From Gammaproteobacteria bacterium (GTDB taxonomy: Bacteria > Pseudomonadota > Gammaproteobacteria > Natronospirales > REEB76): DNA of 33,564 nt. Each line of letters begins with the position of its first letter. Within the stretch, counting starts at the first letter, position 1. The stretch is taken from NCBI GenBank assembly GCA_018971365.1, contig JAGXAZ010000007.1, positions 1 to 33,564 on the forward strand, read 5' to 3'. Below the pieces are notes generated by a model. The model was not told the origin of the DNA. It did not search any database and saw nothing but the letters and a program-made list of their open reading frames with translations. This document shows positions 9,388 to 17,916 of the stretch, in pieces. The position numbers were made by a program, and so were the translations under genes.

Positions 9388-9945
9388 TTAAATCGAACGT
9401 TCGTCGAGATCCCCACCAGACTCGAGCGTCTTAACGTAGCACTCGAGGTTGTCGGCAATTTTCTCAAAGACGCGCGGTAAGAGCGGAACAAGGTCAGCGA
9501 AGATCGGGGTTTCGCTAGAAGGACCACCATGGTAATAGCGTAGGTGCCGAATGATGTCTTCGCGCTCGGATGCGTCGAGTGCGAGAAATCCGTCGCGAGA
9601 TCGGTGATCGTGCAGCTTGGATAGGTGAATGATGTCACAGCCGAATTTGTACACCGACTCGGTCCACCCGTGAAGGTTCTGAGCTAAGTTCACCATCTCG
9701 CGATCGGTAATAAGCCCCTTCCCATCTCTCTTTTTCCAACGCTCGCCGTTCACCGAGGCAGCTACCAGCTGTTGACGGTAGTTCCGATCCGATTGCGCGA
9801 GCAGGTAGATCACCCGAACCATCGAGTCGAGTTCCTGCCTTAGGATTGACAGGAGCTGACTCGGCGCATCGGCGTGGTTCAGGGACGCGATTGCTTCTTC
9901 GATGCTCCGCAAAACGCTGGCGTACCTAGCGGCAGAAGACCTCAA
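9388..9945 (-). CDS. Hypothetical protein, possible accessory gene
   Basis: 185-aa ORF with protein-like composition (LNHADAPSQLLSILRQELDSMVRVIYLLAQSDRNYRQQL...WTESVYKFGCDIIHLSKLHDHRSRDGF...HLRYYHGG). Start appears to be TTG; no confident family assignment. Confidence 0.6.
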   Translation of the reverse strand: MRSSAARYASVLRSIEEAIASLNHADAPSQLLSILRQELDSMVRVIYLLAQSDRNYRQQLVAASVNGERWKKRDGKGLITDREMVNLAQNLHGWTESVYKFGCDIIHLSKLHDHRSRDGFLALDASEREDIIRHLRYYHGGPSSETPIFADLVPLLPRVFEKIADNLECYVKTLESGGDLDERSI

Positions 9946-10189
9946 GGTTGCTCATCTGTGCAGCCTCACAGTAAACAGACTGCGCGCCATGATATTCCAA
10001 TGACAACGCGATTCATTACTACTACATTCCCGGTTACTCGAAAATTCGTTCTCATGGGATCGCAACGAAGCTGATGGATCAAATTATTGGTTAGCCTGTG
10101 CGATGGCAGGGTTGAAAAGACCATCATCGTGCAACAGCCTGTGCTGCGCAAAGTGCCCGTCTATAACAACAATGCCGAAGACGTTCTTA

Positions 10190-10420
10190 AACTCCCCGTT
10201 GAAGCGTGCCGAGTACCGCTGCGAGCAAGGTTGGCCCGAAGGGGCGCGGACAGGAGGTTCGCGCTCGCGCGACCGAGGCATGGATGCCTCGTGAGCGCGA
10301 CCCCGTAGCGCAGCAAGGCACGAGGGCAGTCGCGTAGCGGCCACGCGACCGGGGTGTGTTTCTTTGGTGACTTTCTTTGAACGACCAAAGAAAGTCACCC
10401 GGCTGCGGGACGGAATCCCG
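10190..10420. repeat. Highly structured intergenic region containing a 14-bp perfect hairpin (GGTGACTTTCTTTG-AACGAC-CAAAGAAAGTCACC, 10366-10399)
   Basis: Perfect inverted repeat at 10366-10399; upstream GAGGCAT.GGATGCCTC stem near 10274; GCGGG...CCCGC downstream. All ORFs here are short and mutually inconsistent. Confidence 0.7.
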
Positions 10421-10505
10421 CAATAAATCATTGCGGCTGCAGGCCGCTCGATCAAAAACTGGATTCAGGTTTTCACCGAAATGACAAAAACGTCATGCGC
10501 GGCCG

Positions 10506-11624
10506 TCACCGCGGCGCGACGTACCCGCCCGGCACGCCGCGCGGCGAGAACACGATCTGCCAGAGTTGATTCTTGCGGGCGCGGAACGATGCCATGCTGA
10601 CGCTCAGGTAGTAGTACCACATGCGCCGGAAGGTTTCGTTGTACTGCGTCTTGAGTTCATCCCAGGCGTTCACGAAATTGCGCCGCCAGGCCTGCAGGGT
10701 TTTGTCGTAGTGCACGCTGAAATTGTGCCAGTCTTCCATCACGAACAGGCCCTCGGTGGCGGCGGCGATCTGTTTGATGGACGGCAGCATACTGTTCGGG
10801 AAAATGTATTTGGCGATCCAGGCGTCGGTGTCGTGCACCGACACGTTGCCGCCGATGCAATGCAGCAGGAACAAGCCGTCGTCCTTGAGGCAGCGGCGCG
10901 CGGTCTGCATGTAAGCGGGGTAATTCTTTACGCCTACGTGCTCGAACATGCCGATGGAGAAGATGCGGTCGAATTTCTCGTCCAGCAGGCGGTAATCCTG
11001 CAAACGCACTTCGATGGGCAAACCCTTGCCGAGTTCGCGCGCGTATTGCGCCTGCTGCTCGGACACGGTGATGCCGACGCCTGAGATGCCATAACGCTCG
11101 GCGGCAAGCTTGAGCGCCTCGCCCCAGCCGCAACCGATGTCGAGCACGCGCATGCCGGATTTCAGTCCGAGCTTGCGGAATACCAATTCAAGCTTGGCTT
11201 CCTGGGCATCGTCCAGGTTGTCGGCGTTCTTCCAGTAGCCGCAGCTATACACCAAATGCTTGCCCAGCATGTGCTTGTAGAGATCGTTGCCCATATCGTA
11301 ATGGCGCCGGCCGACCTCGAACGCGCGGTCGGGTTTCTGCAGATTGAAGAAACGCGCCTGCAGATAGGCCAGCACGTTGTCCAGGTTCACGGCTTTTTCT
11401 TCCAGATTGGCCATGAGCACGCGGTAGATGAGGCCGTCGAGGTCCGCCGCGTCCCACCAGCCTTGCATGTAGGACTCGCCCAGCCCCACCGAGCCGTGGG
11501 CGATGGCACGCCGGTAGAAATGCTCGTTGTGCACCTGGAGGTCCCAGGGATTCGGTCCGTTAACGGCAATGCCGGTGCCTGCCAGCAGGTGTTCCACTTT
11601 GCGTTTGAATACGGATTGCGACAT
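10506..11624 (-). CDS. cfa: Cyclopropane-fatty-acyl-phospholipid synthase
   Basis: AFEVGRRHYDMGNDLYKHMLGKHLVYSCGYWKNADNLDDAQEAKLELVFRKLGLKSGMRVLDIGCGWGEALK, plus conserved C-terminus. Start moved to MSQSVFKRK at 11624. Confidence 0.95.
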   Translation of the reverse strand: MSQSVFKRKVEHLLAGTGIAVNGPNPWDLQVHNEHFYRRAIAHGSVGLGESYMQGWWDAADLDGLIYRVLMANLEEKAVNLDNVLAYLQARFFNLQKPDRAFEVGRRHYDMGNDLYKHMLGKHLVYSCGYWKNADNLDDAQEAKLELVFRKLGLKSGMRVLDIGCGWGEALKLAAERYGISGVGITVSEQQAQYARELGKGLPIEVRLQDYRLLDEKFDRIFSIGMFEHVGVKNYPAYMQTARRCLKDDGLFLLHCIGGNVSVHDTDAWIAKYIFPNSMLPSIKQIAAATEGLFVMEDWHNFSVHYDKTLQAWRRNFVNAWDELKTQYNETFRRMWYYYLSVSMASFRARKNQLWQIVFSPRGVPGGYVAPR

Positions 11625-11652
11625 GTCCGGCCCTTTTATTGTGTGAACAGAT

Positions 11653-11814
11653 TCAGTCGAGATACGCGCGACCGATGCGCCAACCAAGATACACGCCGAC
11701 GATGGCCCCGAGGCTGGAGAGCAACCAGGCGCTCACCGTGCCGGCGCGCTCACCCAGCGTCCAGCCGATTCCACTCAGGATAATCACGCACAGCAGCAGA
11801 ATGAGTTTTTTCAT
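11653..11814 (-). CDS. Small membrane protein (53 aa), hypothetical
   Basis: Manual translation MKKLILLLCVIILSGIGWTLGERAGTVSAWLLSSLGAIVGVYLGWRIGRAYLD*. Below the length cut-off of the supplied ORF track. Same strand and 28 bp upstream of cfa. Confidence 0.7.
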   Translation of the reverse strand: MKKLILLLCVIILSGIGWTLGERAGTVSAWLLSSLGAIVGVYLGWRIGRAYLD

Positions 11815-11894
11815 GATGCCGCCAAGTGGAATTCCAAGAATGTTCGCAATTGCATTGAATTGTTGCTACCCCTCGCATGGCAGCCCTCACCCTT

Positions 11895-11922
11895 TCCTCT
11901 TCCCTTTAAAAAGGGGAGAGGA
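11895..11922. repeat. Hairpin TCCTCTTCCCTTT...AAGGGGAGAGGA, possible terminator for the M15 peptidase gene
   Basis: Near-perfect inverted repeat ending about 9 bp beyond the TAG stop at 11932-11934. Confidence 0.6.
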
Positions 11923-11931
11923 GATCAAGGA

Positions 11932-12486
11932 CTAAGAATCCTTTATATACGCCCAGTGCCAGGGTTCGTAGGCGATGCCATGCGGGTTGTCGCGCGGATA
12001 TGAAAGCCGGAAGCCGAAACCGTTCGCGTGGCGCTTCAGCCAGGCGAAGGCCTGGGTGGAATCGAATTCGGTTTCCAGCGGCGCGTACCCGGCCGCGGTC
12101 AAATCCACGGCGCAGCCGGTGTGATGCTCGCTGTAGCCGGGCGCGGCGTTCACCTTGAGAATGTCCGCGAGCTGCTGGCCGGATGCGAGCTTGCGTGCAA
12201 TCAGATCGCGCTGGTAATCCAGGCCGCGGAATGCAGACACCACCAGCAGCACGATGTCATCCTGCAGTGCCCGGGTGCGCATCGCCTGCCAGGGCCCGGC
12301 CGCATGCGGCGCGAGTTGCTGCTCGCGGCCGAAAATGTCCGGGCCGATGGCTGCGAGTTCTCCGGCTTCCGGGAGCAGTGGCAAACGGTGGCGTGCGGCG
12401 TAATCCGCCGGAATTCCGAGTTCACGGTGTATGGCGGCGACGCGTGCGGCGTAATCCGCCGGTGGGGTTGCGACCTGCACATTCAA
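11932..12486 (-). CDS. M15 family D-alanyl-D-alanine carboxypeptidase (VanY-like)
   Basis: Zn-ligand motifs SEHHTGCAVDLT and EPWHWAY. Start is TTG at 12486 or GTG at 12480. Confidence 0.88.
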   Translation of the reverse strand: MNVQVATPPADYAARVAAIHRELGIPADYAARHRLPLLPEAGELAAIGPDIFGREQQLAPHAAGPWQAMRTRALQDDIVLLVVSAFRGLDYQRDLIARKLASGQQLADILKVNAAPGYSEHHTGCAVDLTAAGYAPLETEFDSTQAFAWLKRHANGFGFRLSYPRDNPHGIAYEPWHWAYIKDS

Positions 12487-12498
12487 CGCGCAATGCCC

Positions 12499-13059
12499 TC
12501 AGCGCGGGTGCTGGTAAGTGCCGATGATCTGCGTTTCGGCGAGCACGTGGCCACGCATTGCCGCGAGCAGCGCGTCCTTGGAGGGGCGATGCAGATCCGG
12601 CAACACGGTGTCCAGGGCATAGAGCTTCTGGAAATACCGGTGCCGCCCGATGGGCGGACAGGGACCGCCGTAGCCGGTGCGTTTCCAGCCGTTCGTGCCT
12701 TCGCGCGTGCCGGCCGGCAGGTGCAGAGAGCCGCCTTCCGGCACTCCGTGCAGGTCCACGGGGATGTCATACAGCACCCAGTGTACCCAGGTCATTTTGG
12801 GCGCCGCCGGATCCGGTGCGTCCGGATCATCCATGATGAACGCAAAACTTTTGGTGCCCGCGGGCGCACCCGACCAGACCAGCGGCGGCGAGAGGTCGGC
12901 GCCGTCACACGTGTAGCGTGTGGGGATCGCACCATTGTCGGCGTAGGCCGAGGAGCTGAGCTGGAATTTCTGCGTCATGGGAGCGCCCTCCGATATCACG
13001 GGCAAGGCCGCGCCCGCAAGCAGCGCGCCTGCCAACAGGCATTGCCAGCCGCGCGTCAT
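12499..13059 (-). CDS. YbhB/YbcL family Raf kinase inhibitor-like protein (PEBP), exported
   Basis: FQLSSSAYADNGAIPTRYTCDGADLSPPLVWSGAPAGTKSFAFIMDDPDAP...GYGGPCPPIGRHRYFQKLYALD. Start at 13059 gives a stop/start overlap with the 72-aa ORF. Confidence 0.92.
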   Translation of the reverse strand: MTRGWQCLLAGALLAGAALPVISEGAPMTQKFQLSSSAYADNGAIPTRYTCDGADLSPPLVWSGAPAGTKSFAFIMDDPDAPDPAAPKMTWVHWVLYDIPVDLHGVPEGGSLHLPAGTREGTNGWKRTGYGGPCPPIGRHRYFQKLYALDTVLPDLHRPSKDALLAAMRGHVLAETQIIGTYQHPR

Positions 13060-13274
13060 GCCCACGGCTCGGCGCTCGCCAGACGCGCGCGCAACTCGTC
13101 GTCGCTGAACGCGGCGACTTCGTGCTCGGCCGAGAGATGATTGCCCGCCTCCAAGGGACTCTTATATACATCGAAACTGCCGAGCCGCCAGAACACCATC
13201 AGCATGTTGCCGTAGGAGGCATCCATCACGTCCGCCTCCCACACCTGACCGTGACCGTCGTTGAAACTGCGCAT
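13056..13274 (-). CDS. Small hypothetical protein (72 aa)
   Basis: MRSFNDGHGQVWEADVMDASYGNMLMVFWRLGSFDVYKSPLEAGNHLSAEHEVAAFSDDELRARLASAEPWA; TGA overlaps the ATG of the PEBP gene. Confidence 0.7.
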   Translation of the reverse strand: MRSFNDGHGQVWEADVMDASYGNMLMVFWRLGSFDVYKSPLEAGNHLSAEHEVAAFSDDELRARLASAEPWA

Positions 13275-13313
13275 GCCGCCAGTATAAACCCGCGACCCGC
13301 GCCGGGCCGGCGC

Positions 13314-13880
13314 TTATTTGCTGCGGCCGTACAAGCCGACCAGGTGCGCTTCGGCGAGGGTGTTGAAGTGCAGGTAGAAGCCCGCCATTGCGCCGGAAGC
13401 GGCGGCGTCGAGCGGCAGCTTGGCCACCTTGAGCGCGTACACCGTCACGTGATAGTGATGCGGCGCATCGCCAACCGGCGGACAGGGGCCGCCGTAATTC
13501 GAGAAACCGAAATCGCTGCGCGCCTGAACGGCGCCCGCGGGCAGCGTGTGCGCATGTGCATCGCCCGCGCCGGCCGGCAGACCGGTGACGTTCGCGGGAA
13601 TGTTGAACACCACCCAGTGCCACCAGCCGCTGCCGGTGGGCGCGTCCGGATCGTAAATGGTCACGGCGAAACTTTGGGTGCCGGCGGGCGCACCGGACCA
13701 GTGCAGGGCCGGAGAAATATCCTGACCTTTGCAGCTGAAACCGTTGAACACCTGCGCCATGGAAATGGTGCCGCCGTCCCTGATATCCGGGCTGGTCAGC
13801 GTAAATCCGCCCGCGGCCAGCGCGGCGACCGGCAAAGCCAGCAACAGGAATGCCGGGAATGTGTGCACGAGCATACGCAT
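13314..13880 (-). CDS. Second YbhB/YbcL family PEBP-like protein, exported
   Basis: FTLTSPDIRDGGTISMAQVFNGFSCKGQDISPALHWSGAPAGTQSFAVTIYDPDAPTGSGWWHWVVFNIP...NYGGPCPPVGDAPHHYHVTVYALK, with signal peptide. Confidence 0.92.
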   Translation of the reverse strand: MRMLVHTFPAFLLLALPVAALAAGGFTLTSPDIRDGGTISMAQVFNGFSCKGQDISPALHWSGAPAGTQSFAVTIYDPDAPTGSGWWHWVVFNIPANVTGLPAGAGDAHAHTLPAGAVQARSDFGFSNYGGPCPPVGDAPHHYHVTVYALKVAKLPLDAAASGAMAGFYLHFNTLAEAHLVGLYGRSK

Positions 13881-13904
13881 GGTGTTCTCCTCAATCCGGT
13901 TCAA

Positions 13905-14372
13905 TCAGGAATCTGCTTGACGATTGCGCTCCAGCACTTTCATGCCGCGCAACACGATGAGCGCCAGAATGGTCACGCCGACGGCGGCGATCAACTCGCC
14001 GAGTGCCACCGCCAGGCCCACCGCCGCCGCGGTCCAGATGGTGGCCGCCGTGGTCAGTCCGCCGACTTTGCTGTGCTCGCCGCCGCTGCGGAAAATCGTG
14101 CCGGCGCCCAGAAAGCTCACGCCGGTGACAATGGCCGCGGCCACGCGCAGCGGATCAATGGCGACGGTGCTGCCGAGCACAAGATAATGCTCTGCCGCGG
14201 CCGCCACCGCCATAAACAGACAGGCGGCGCCCGCCACCAGCGTGTGCGTGCGAAAGCCGGCCGGTTTGTTGGCCAGTTCGCGCTCAAAGCCGATCACGCC
14301 ACCCAGGATCATGGCTACGATCACCTGGCCGATGATCACGAGCTGGGTAGGCCAGTTGTAATTCATGAACAT
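13905..14372 (-). CDS. MgtC/SapB family protein
   Basis: AMILGGVIGFERELANKPAGFRTHTLVAGAACLFM...VSFLGAGTIFRSGGEHSKVGGLTTAATIWTAAAVGLA. Confidence 0.93.
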   Translation of the reverse strand: MFMNYNWPTQLVIIGQVIVAMILGGVIGFERELANKPAGFRTHTLVAGAACLFMAVAAAAEHYLVLGSTVAIDPLRVAAAIVTGVSFLGAGTIFRSGGEHSKVGGLTTAATIWTAAAVGLAVALGELIAAVGVTILALIVLRGMKVLERNRQADS

Positions 14373-14375
14373 GCG

Positions 14376-14585
14376 TCACGCGCTCCGGGGTCCGCGCAGC
14401 AGGCGCGCGGGTAAACGCAGGATAGCACCCAGCAACTCGAACACCGCGTCCACGCTGATGCCCACGAGCCGGAACGGCAGCAGCACCAACCACACCAGCG
14501 GATAGAGAATCAACGCGAGCAGCGCCAGCGGCCAGCACACCACCAGCAGAATCAACCACAGAATCAGGCCCGGAAACGCATTCAT
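14376..14585 (-). CDS. Small hydrophobic membrane protein
   Basis: MNAFPGLILWLILLVVCWPLALLALILYPLVWLVLLPFRLVGISVDAVFELLGAILRLPARLLRGPRSA; 3 bp from MgtC start, same strand. Confidence 0.72.
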   Translation of the reverse strand: MNAFPGLILWLILLVVCWPLALLALILYPLVWLVLLPFRLVGISVDAVFELLGAILRLPARLLRGPRSA

Positions 14586-14719
14586 GGCAGATCCCCAGCC
14601 GACACCCAAGCTGTGGGAAAGCCTATCATTATTCCGCCGGTCCCGGTCGCGGCCGGGTTTTCAGTCGGCCCGCGGTTTTGGCATTCCATGGTGACGGGAC
14701 TATCATCGCGGCTTTTCGG

Positions 14720-15922
14720 ATGGCGAGGTGCAGCGTGGATGCCAAACAAGTCGCGCGTGATCGCCTGAGCGCGACACGCAAATCGCTGCTCGAGCTGAGC
14801 CGCCGCATCCACGCGCATCCGGAACTCGGCTTCGAGGAAGAAAAAGCCTGCGGCTGGCTGGCGGAGGTGCTCGACCAGGCCGGGTTTGCCGTGAAAACCG
14901 GCGTCTGCGATTTGCCCACCGCATTTTCCGCCACCGCCGGCCACGGGCCGCTCAATATCGGCATCATGGCCGAGTACGACAGTCTGCCGGGTGTCGGCCA
15001 CGCCTGCGGGCACAACCTGATCGCCGCCATGACCGTGGGCGCGGCGCTCGCCGCCGCCAAAGTAGCGGATGACGCCGGGCTGACGATCACGGTACTCGGC
15101 ACACCGGCGGAGGAAATCGGCAATGCCGGCGGCAAAGTACTGATGCTGGAGCGCGGCGCCTTCAAGGGCCTGCACGCCGCCATGATGGTGCATCCCGCGC
15201 CCATGGACATGCTGCAGCCGAAGATCATCGCCGCCTCCATGTTCGACGTGCACTACACCGGCAAGGAAGCGCACGCCTCCGCTTTTCCGGAATTGGGCAT
15301 CAACGCCGCGGATGCGCTTACGATTGCGCAGACTTCAATAGGACTATTGCGCCAGCACATCCGCCAGACCGACCGCATCCACGGCATCTGCACCCACGGC
15401 GGCGATGCCCCCAACATCGTGCCCGCATACACCTCCGCGCGTTACATCATCCGCGGCGAAACCGTGCAGGCCATGGAAGAACTGCGCGTGAAAGTCCGAC
15501 GCTGCTTCGAGGCCGGAGCGCTCGCCACCGGCTCAAAACTGGAAATCAAGGGCGGCGACAAGCCCTACGCCGAAATGCGCCACGATGCGGATATGGCGGA
15601 AATCTACCGCCGCAACGCCGAAGCGCTGGGACGGAGCTTCGACATTCCCGCCAAGGCGCGGGCGTTTGTCACGCCGGAAACCGCGGCACGCTTCAGCGCG
15701 TCCACCGACATGGGCAACGTGTCACTGTTGCTGCCCGCGATCCATCCCATGATCGGCATCGATTCGTTTCCGGCCGTGAACCACCAGCCGGAATTCACCG
15801 CCCACTGCGTGAGCCCGGCGGCGGACCAGGCGCTCTGGGATGGCGCGCTCGCCATGGCCTGGACCATGATGGACATGGCGACGGAACCGGGCCTGCGCCA
15901 ACGCCTGTTGGCACGGCACTAA
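14720..15922 (+). CDS. M20 family metallopeptidase / amidohydrolase
   Basis: RRIHAHPELGFEEEKA, GIMAEYDSLPGVGHACGHNLIAA, GTPAEEIGNAGGK, MVHPAPMDM; a GTG start at 14735 is also possible. Confidence 0.92.
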   Translation: MARCSVDAKQVARDRLSATRKSLLELSRRIHAHPELGFEEEKACGWLAEVLDQAGFAVKTGVCDLPTAFSATAGHGPLNIGIMAEYDSLPGVGHACGHNLIAAMTVGAALAAAKVADDAGLTITVLGTPAEEIGNAGGKVLMLERGAFKGLHAAMMVHPAPMDMLQPKIIAASMFDVHYTGKEAHASAFPELGINAADALTIAQTSIGLLRQHIRQTDRIHGICTHGGDAPNIVPAYTSARYIIRGETVQAMEELRVKVRRCFEAGALATGSKLEIKGGDKPYAEMRHDADMAEIYRRNAEALGRSFDIPAKARAFVTPETAARFSASTDMGNVSLLLPAIHPMIGIDSFPAVNHQPEFTAHCVSPAADQALWDGALAMAWTMMDMATEPGLRQRLLARH

Positions 15923-16024
15923 GTGTTGCTCGGCGTTGAACCTCGGCACGCCTTTCTTGTCCACCATGCGTCCCTGCAATAACAACGATTCCACCCCCCG
16001 GCTTTGCACAAACAGGTGATAACC

Positions 16025-17575
16025 ATGAAAAAGTATCTCAGCCCCGCATTGCTGCTGTTGCTGGCGGTTTACGCCGGCGCCGCCATCGCGGCCGATGCGC
16101 CTCCGGCCAAAGGCCCGGCGGCCGCCACCGCCACCCCGCCCAAGGAGGAAAAATCCGTCACCCAGGGAAGCGTCACGGTCGAGGGCCAGCGCGTGGATTA
16201 CGACGCCACCGCCGGGACCATCATCCTCAAGAACAGCGACGGCAAACCCACCGGCAGCATGTTCTATATCGCCTATACCAAGCGCGGCGCGAATCCCGCC
16301 AACCGGCCCGTGACTTTCTTCTACAACGGCGGTCCGGGTTCCTCGACCGTGTGGCTGCACATGGGCGCTTTCGGCCCGCAGCGCGTGGTCACCGCGGACC
16401 ACACCCATACGCCGGCCGCGCCCTATGGATTGGTGAACAACGATTACAGCCTGCTGGACGCCACTGATGAAGTCTTCATTGACGCCATGGGCACCGGTTA
16501 CAGCCGCATCATCGGCAAGGATGAGGGCGGCGCAGGCGAGCCCAAGGATTTCTACGGCGTGGATGCCGACGTGGCGTCGTTCGCACAGTTCATCCGCCGC
16601 TACCTGAGCGACAACGGCCGCTGGAATTCGCCCAAATACCTGTTCGGCGAGTCCTACGGCACGCCGCGTTCCGCGGCGCTCTCGAACTACCTCGAACAAC
16701 ACGACGATATTGATCTCAACGGCGTGATCCTGCTGTCCTCAATCCTGGATTTCCGTACTGCGAGCTTCAACGCCGGCAACGACCTGCCGTTCGAACTGTT
16801 CCTGCCAAGCTACACCGCGGTCGCCTGGTATCACCACAAGCTCCCCAACCAGCCGGCGGAGCTGCAGCCGCTGCTGCAGCAGGTGCAGCAGTTCGCGCTC
16901 GGCGACTACGCGCGCGCGCTGGACGCGGGCAACACGCTGAGCGCCAGCCAGTTCGACGCCATCGCGGAAAAGCTGCACACCTACACCGGCCTGAGCACCG
17001 CCTACATCGAGAAGGCCAATTTGCGGGTGAGCGCCAGCCAGTTCGAGCACGAGCTGCTGAACGATGATGACACCACCGTCGGCCGGCTGGATGCCCGTTT
17101 CACCGGTCCGACCATGGACCCACTGAGCGAGGTGGCCTATTACGATCCGCAGTCCGCGGCCATCAGTTCCGCCTACGTGTCGGCCTTCAACGATTACGTG
17201 CACAAGACACTCAAGTTCGGCCGCGACCGGCGTTACATCCCCGAGACCTACCACAAGTGGGACTGGACGCACAAAAACCGCACCACCGGCCAGACCTGGC
17301 CAGGCACGCTGAACGTGGCGGTGGACCTGGCGGACGCCATGAAGTACAACCCGGATCTGCAGGTGCTGGTGAACAGCGGCTATTTCGATCTGGCCACGCC
17401 CTACTTTGCCACCGATTACACCATGGACCACCTGCCGATTCCCAAGGACCTGCAGAACCACATACACATGAAATACTACAATTCCGGCCACATGGTGTAC
17501 GTGCATGTGCCGGCGCTCAAGCAACTGCACGACAACGCCGCGGCGTTCATCAAGAGCACCGATAACCTGCAATAA
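16025..17575 (+). CDS. S10 family serine carboxypeptidase-like protein, secreted
   Basis: Signal peptide MKKYLSPALLLLLAVYAGAAIA; FFYNGGPGSSTVWLHMGAFGP, YLFGESYGTPRSA, and C-terminal NSGHMVYVH. Confidence 0.93.
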   Translation: MKKYLSPALLLLLAVYAGAAIAADAPPAKGPAAATATPPKEEKSVTQGSVTVEGQRVDYDATAGTIILKNSDGKPTGSMFYIAYTKRGANPANRPVTFFYNGGPGSSTVWLHMGAFGPQRVVTADHTHTPAAPYGLVNNDYSLLDATDEVFIDAMGTGYSRIIGKDEGGAGEPKDFYGVDADVASFAQFIRRYLSDNGRWNSPKYLFGESYGTPRSAALSNYLEQHDDIDLNGVILLSSILDFRTASFNAGNDLPFELFLPSYTAVAWYHHKLPNQPAELQPLLQQVQQFALGDYARALDAGNTLSASQFDAIAEKLHTYTGLSTAYIEKANLRVSASQFEHELLNDDDTTVGRLDARFTGPTMDPLSEVAYYDPQSAAISSAYVSAFNDYVHKTLKFGRDRRYIPETYHKWDWTHKNRTTGQTWPGTLNVAVDLADAMKYNPDLQVLVNSGYFDLATPYFATDYTMDHLPIPKDLQNHIHMKYYNSGHMVYVHVPALKQLHDNAAAFIKSTDNLQ

Positions 17576-17600
17576 CCGGATATGCCGCGGATGAAATACA

Positions 17601-17626
17601 ACAGGGCTCTGAGGAGCCCTGTTTTT
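17601..17626 (+). terminator. Rho-independent terminator of the S10 peptidase gene
   Basis: ACAGGGCTC-TGA-GGAGCCCTGT stem followed by TTTTTT. Confidence 0.88.
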
Positions 17627-17664
17627 TGTAACTTACGGCATCCAGCCAGACAAACATCCGAGAG

Positions 17665-17716
17665 AAATCCCCTCGCGCGCAAAGCGCCCCCCTTTGCAAC
17701 GGGGGTTGGGGGATTT
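17665..17716. repeat. C-rich/G-rich palindromic element, AAATCCCC...GCCCCCCTTTGCAACGGGGG...GGGGATTT
   Basis: Outer inverted repeat AAATCCCC/GGGGATTT. Core resembles GCCCCCCTTTTTCCAAAGGGGG in the ubiJ-ubiB gap. Confidence 0.65.
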
Positions 17717-17763
17717 CAAGAGCGCCGCGCAGTTACCGTCGTACATTTTGTTGGACGTTCTTG

Positions 17764-17912
17764 AAACCTGTCTCAAAATCCCTTTGCCCCGAGCGCAATG
17801 CGGCAAGCGCGAAGTCCAAGAGTATCAGAAAACGGGATTTCCGCTGTCGCAACTTCGCGGAGCAGCGCTCCACTACGTCCAACACGAACGGTTCGAAATT
17901 TTGAGATTGGTT
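17764..17912. repeat. Palindromic element copy 2, with terminal inverted repeats (AACCTGTCTCAAAAT / ATTTTGAGATTGGTT)
   Basis: TIRs read directly; homologous in inverted orientation to 8060-8227. Confidence 0.8.
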
Positions 17913-17916
17913 GCAG

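Noticed and set aside
10084-10455. Short ORFs on both strands (for example 123 aa minus, 73 aa plus)
   Set aside because: They cover the structured repeat region, contradict one another, and show no protein family; better explained as non-coding repeat.
13122-14414. 430-aa plus-strand ORF
   Set aside because: Antisense to the second PEBP and MgtC genes; no domain signature.
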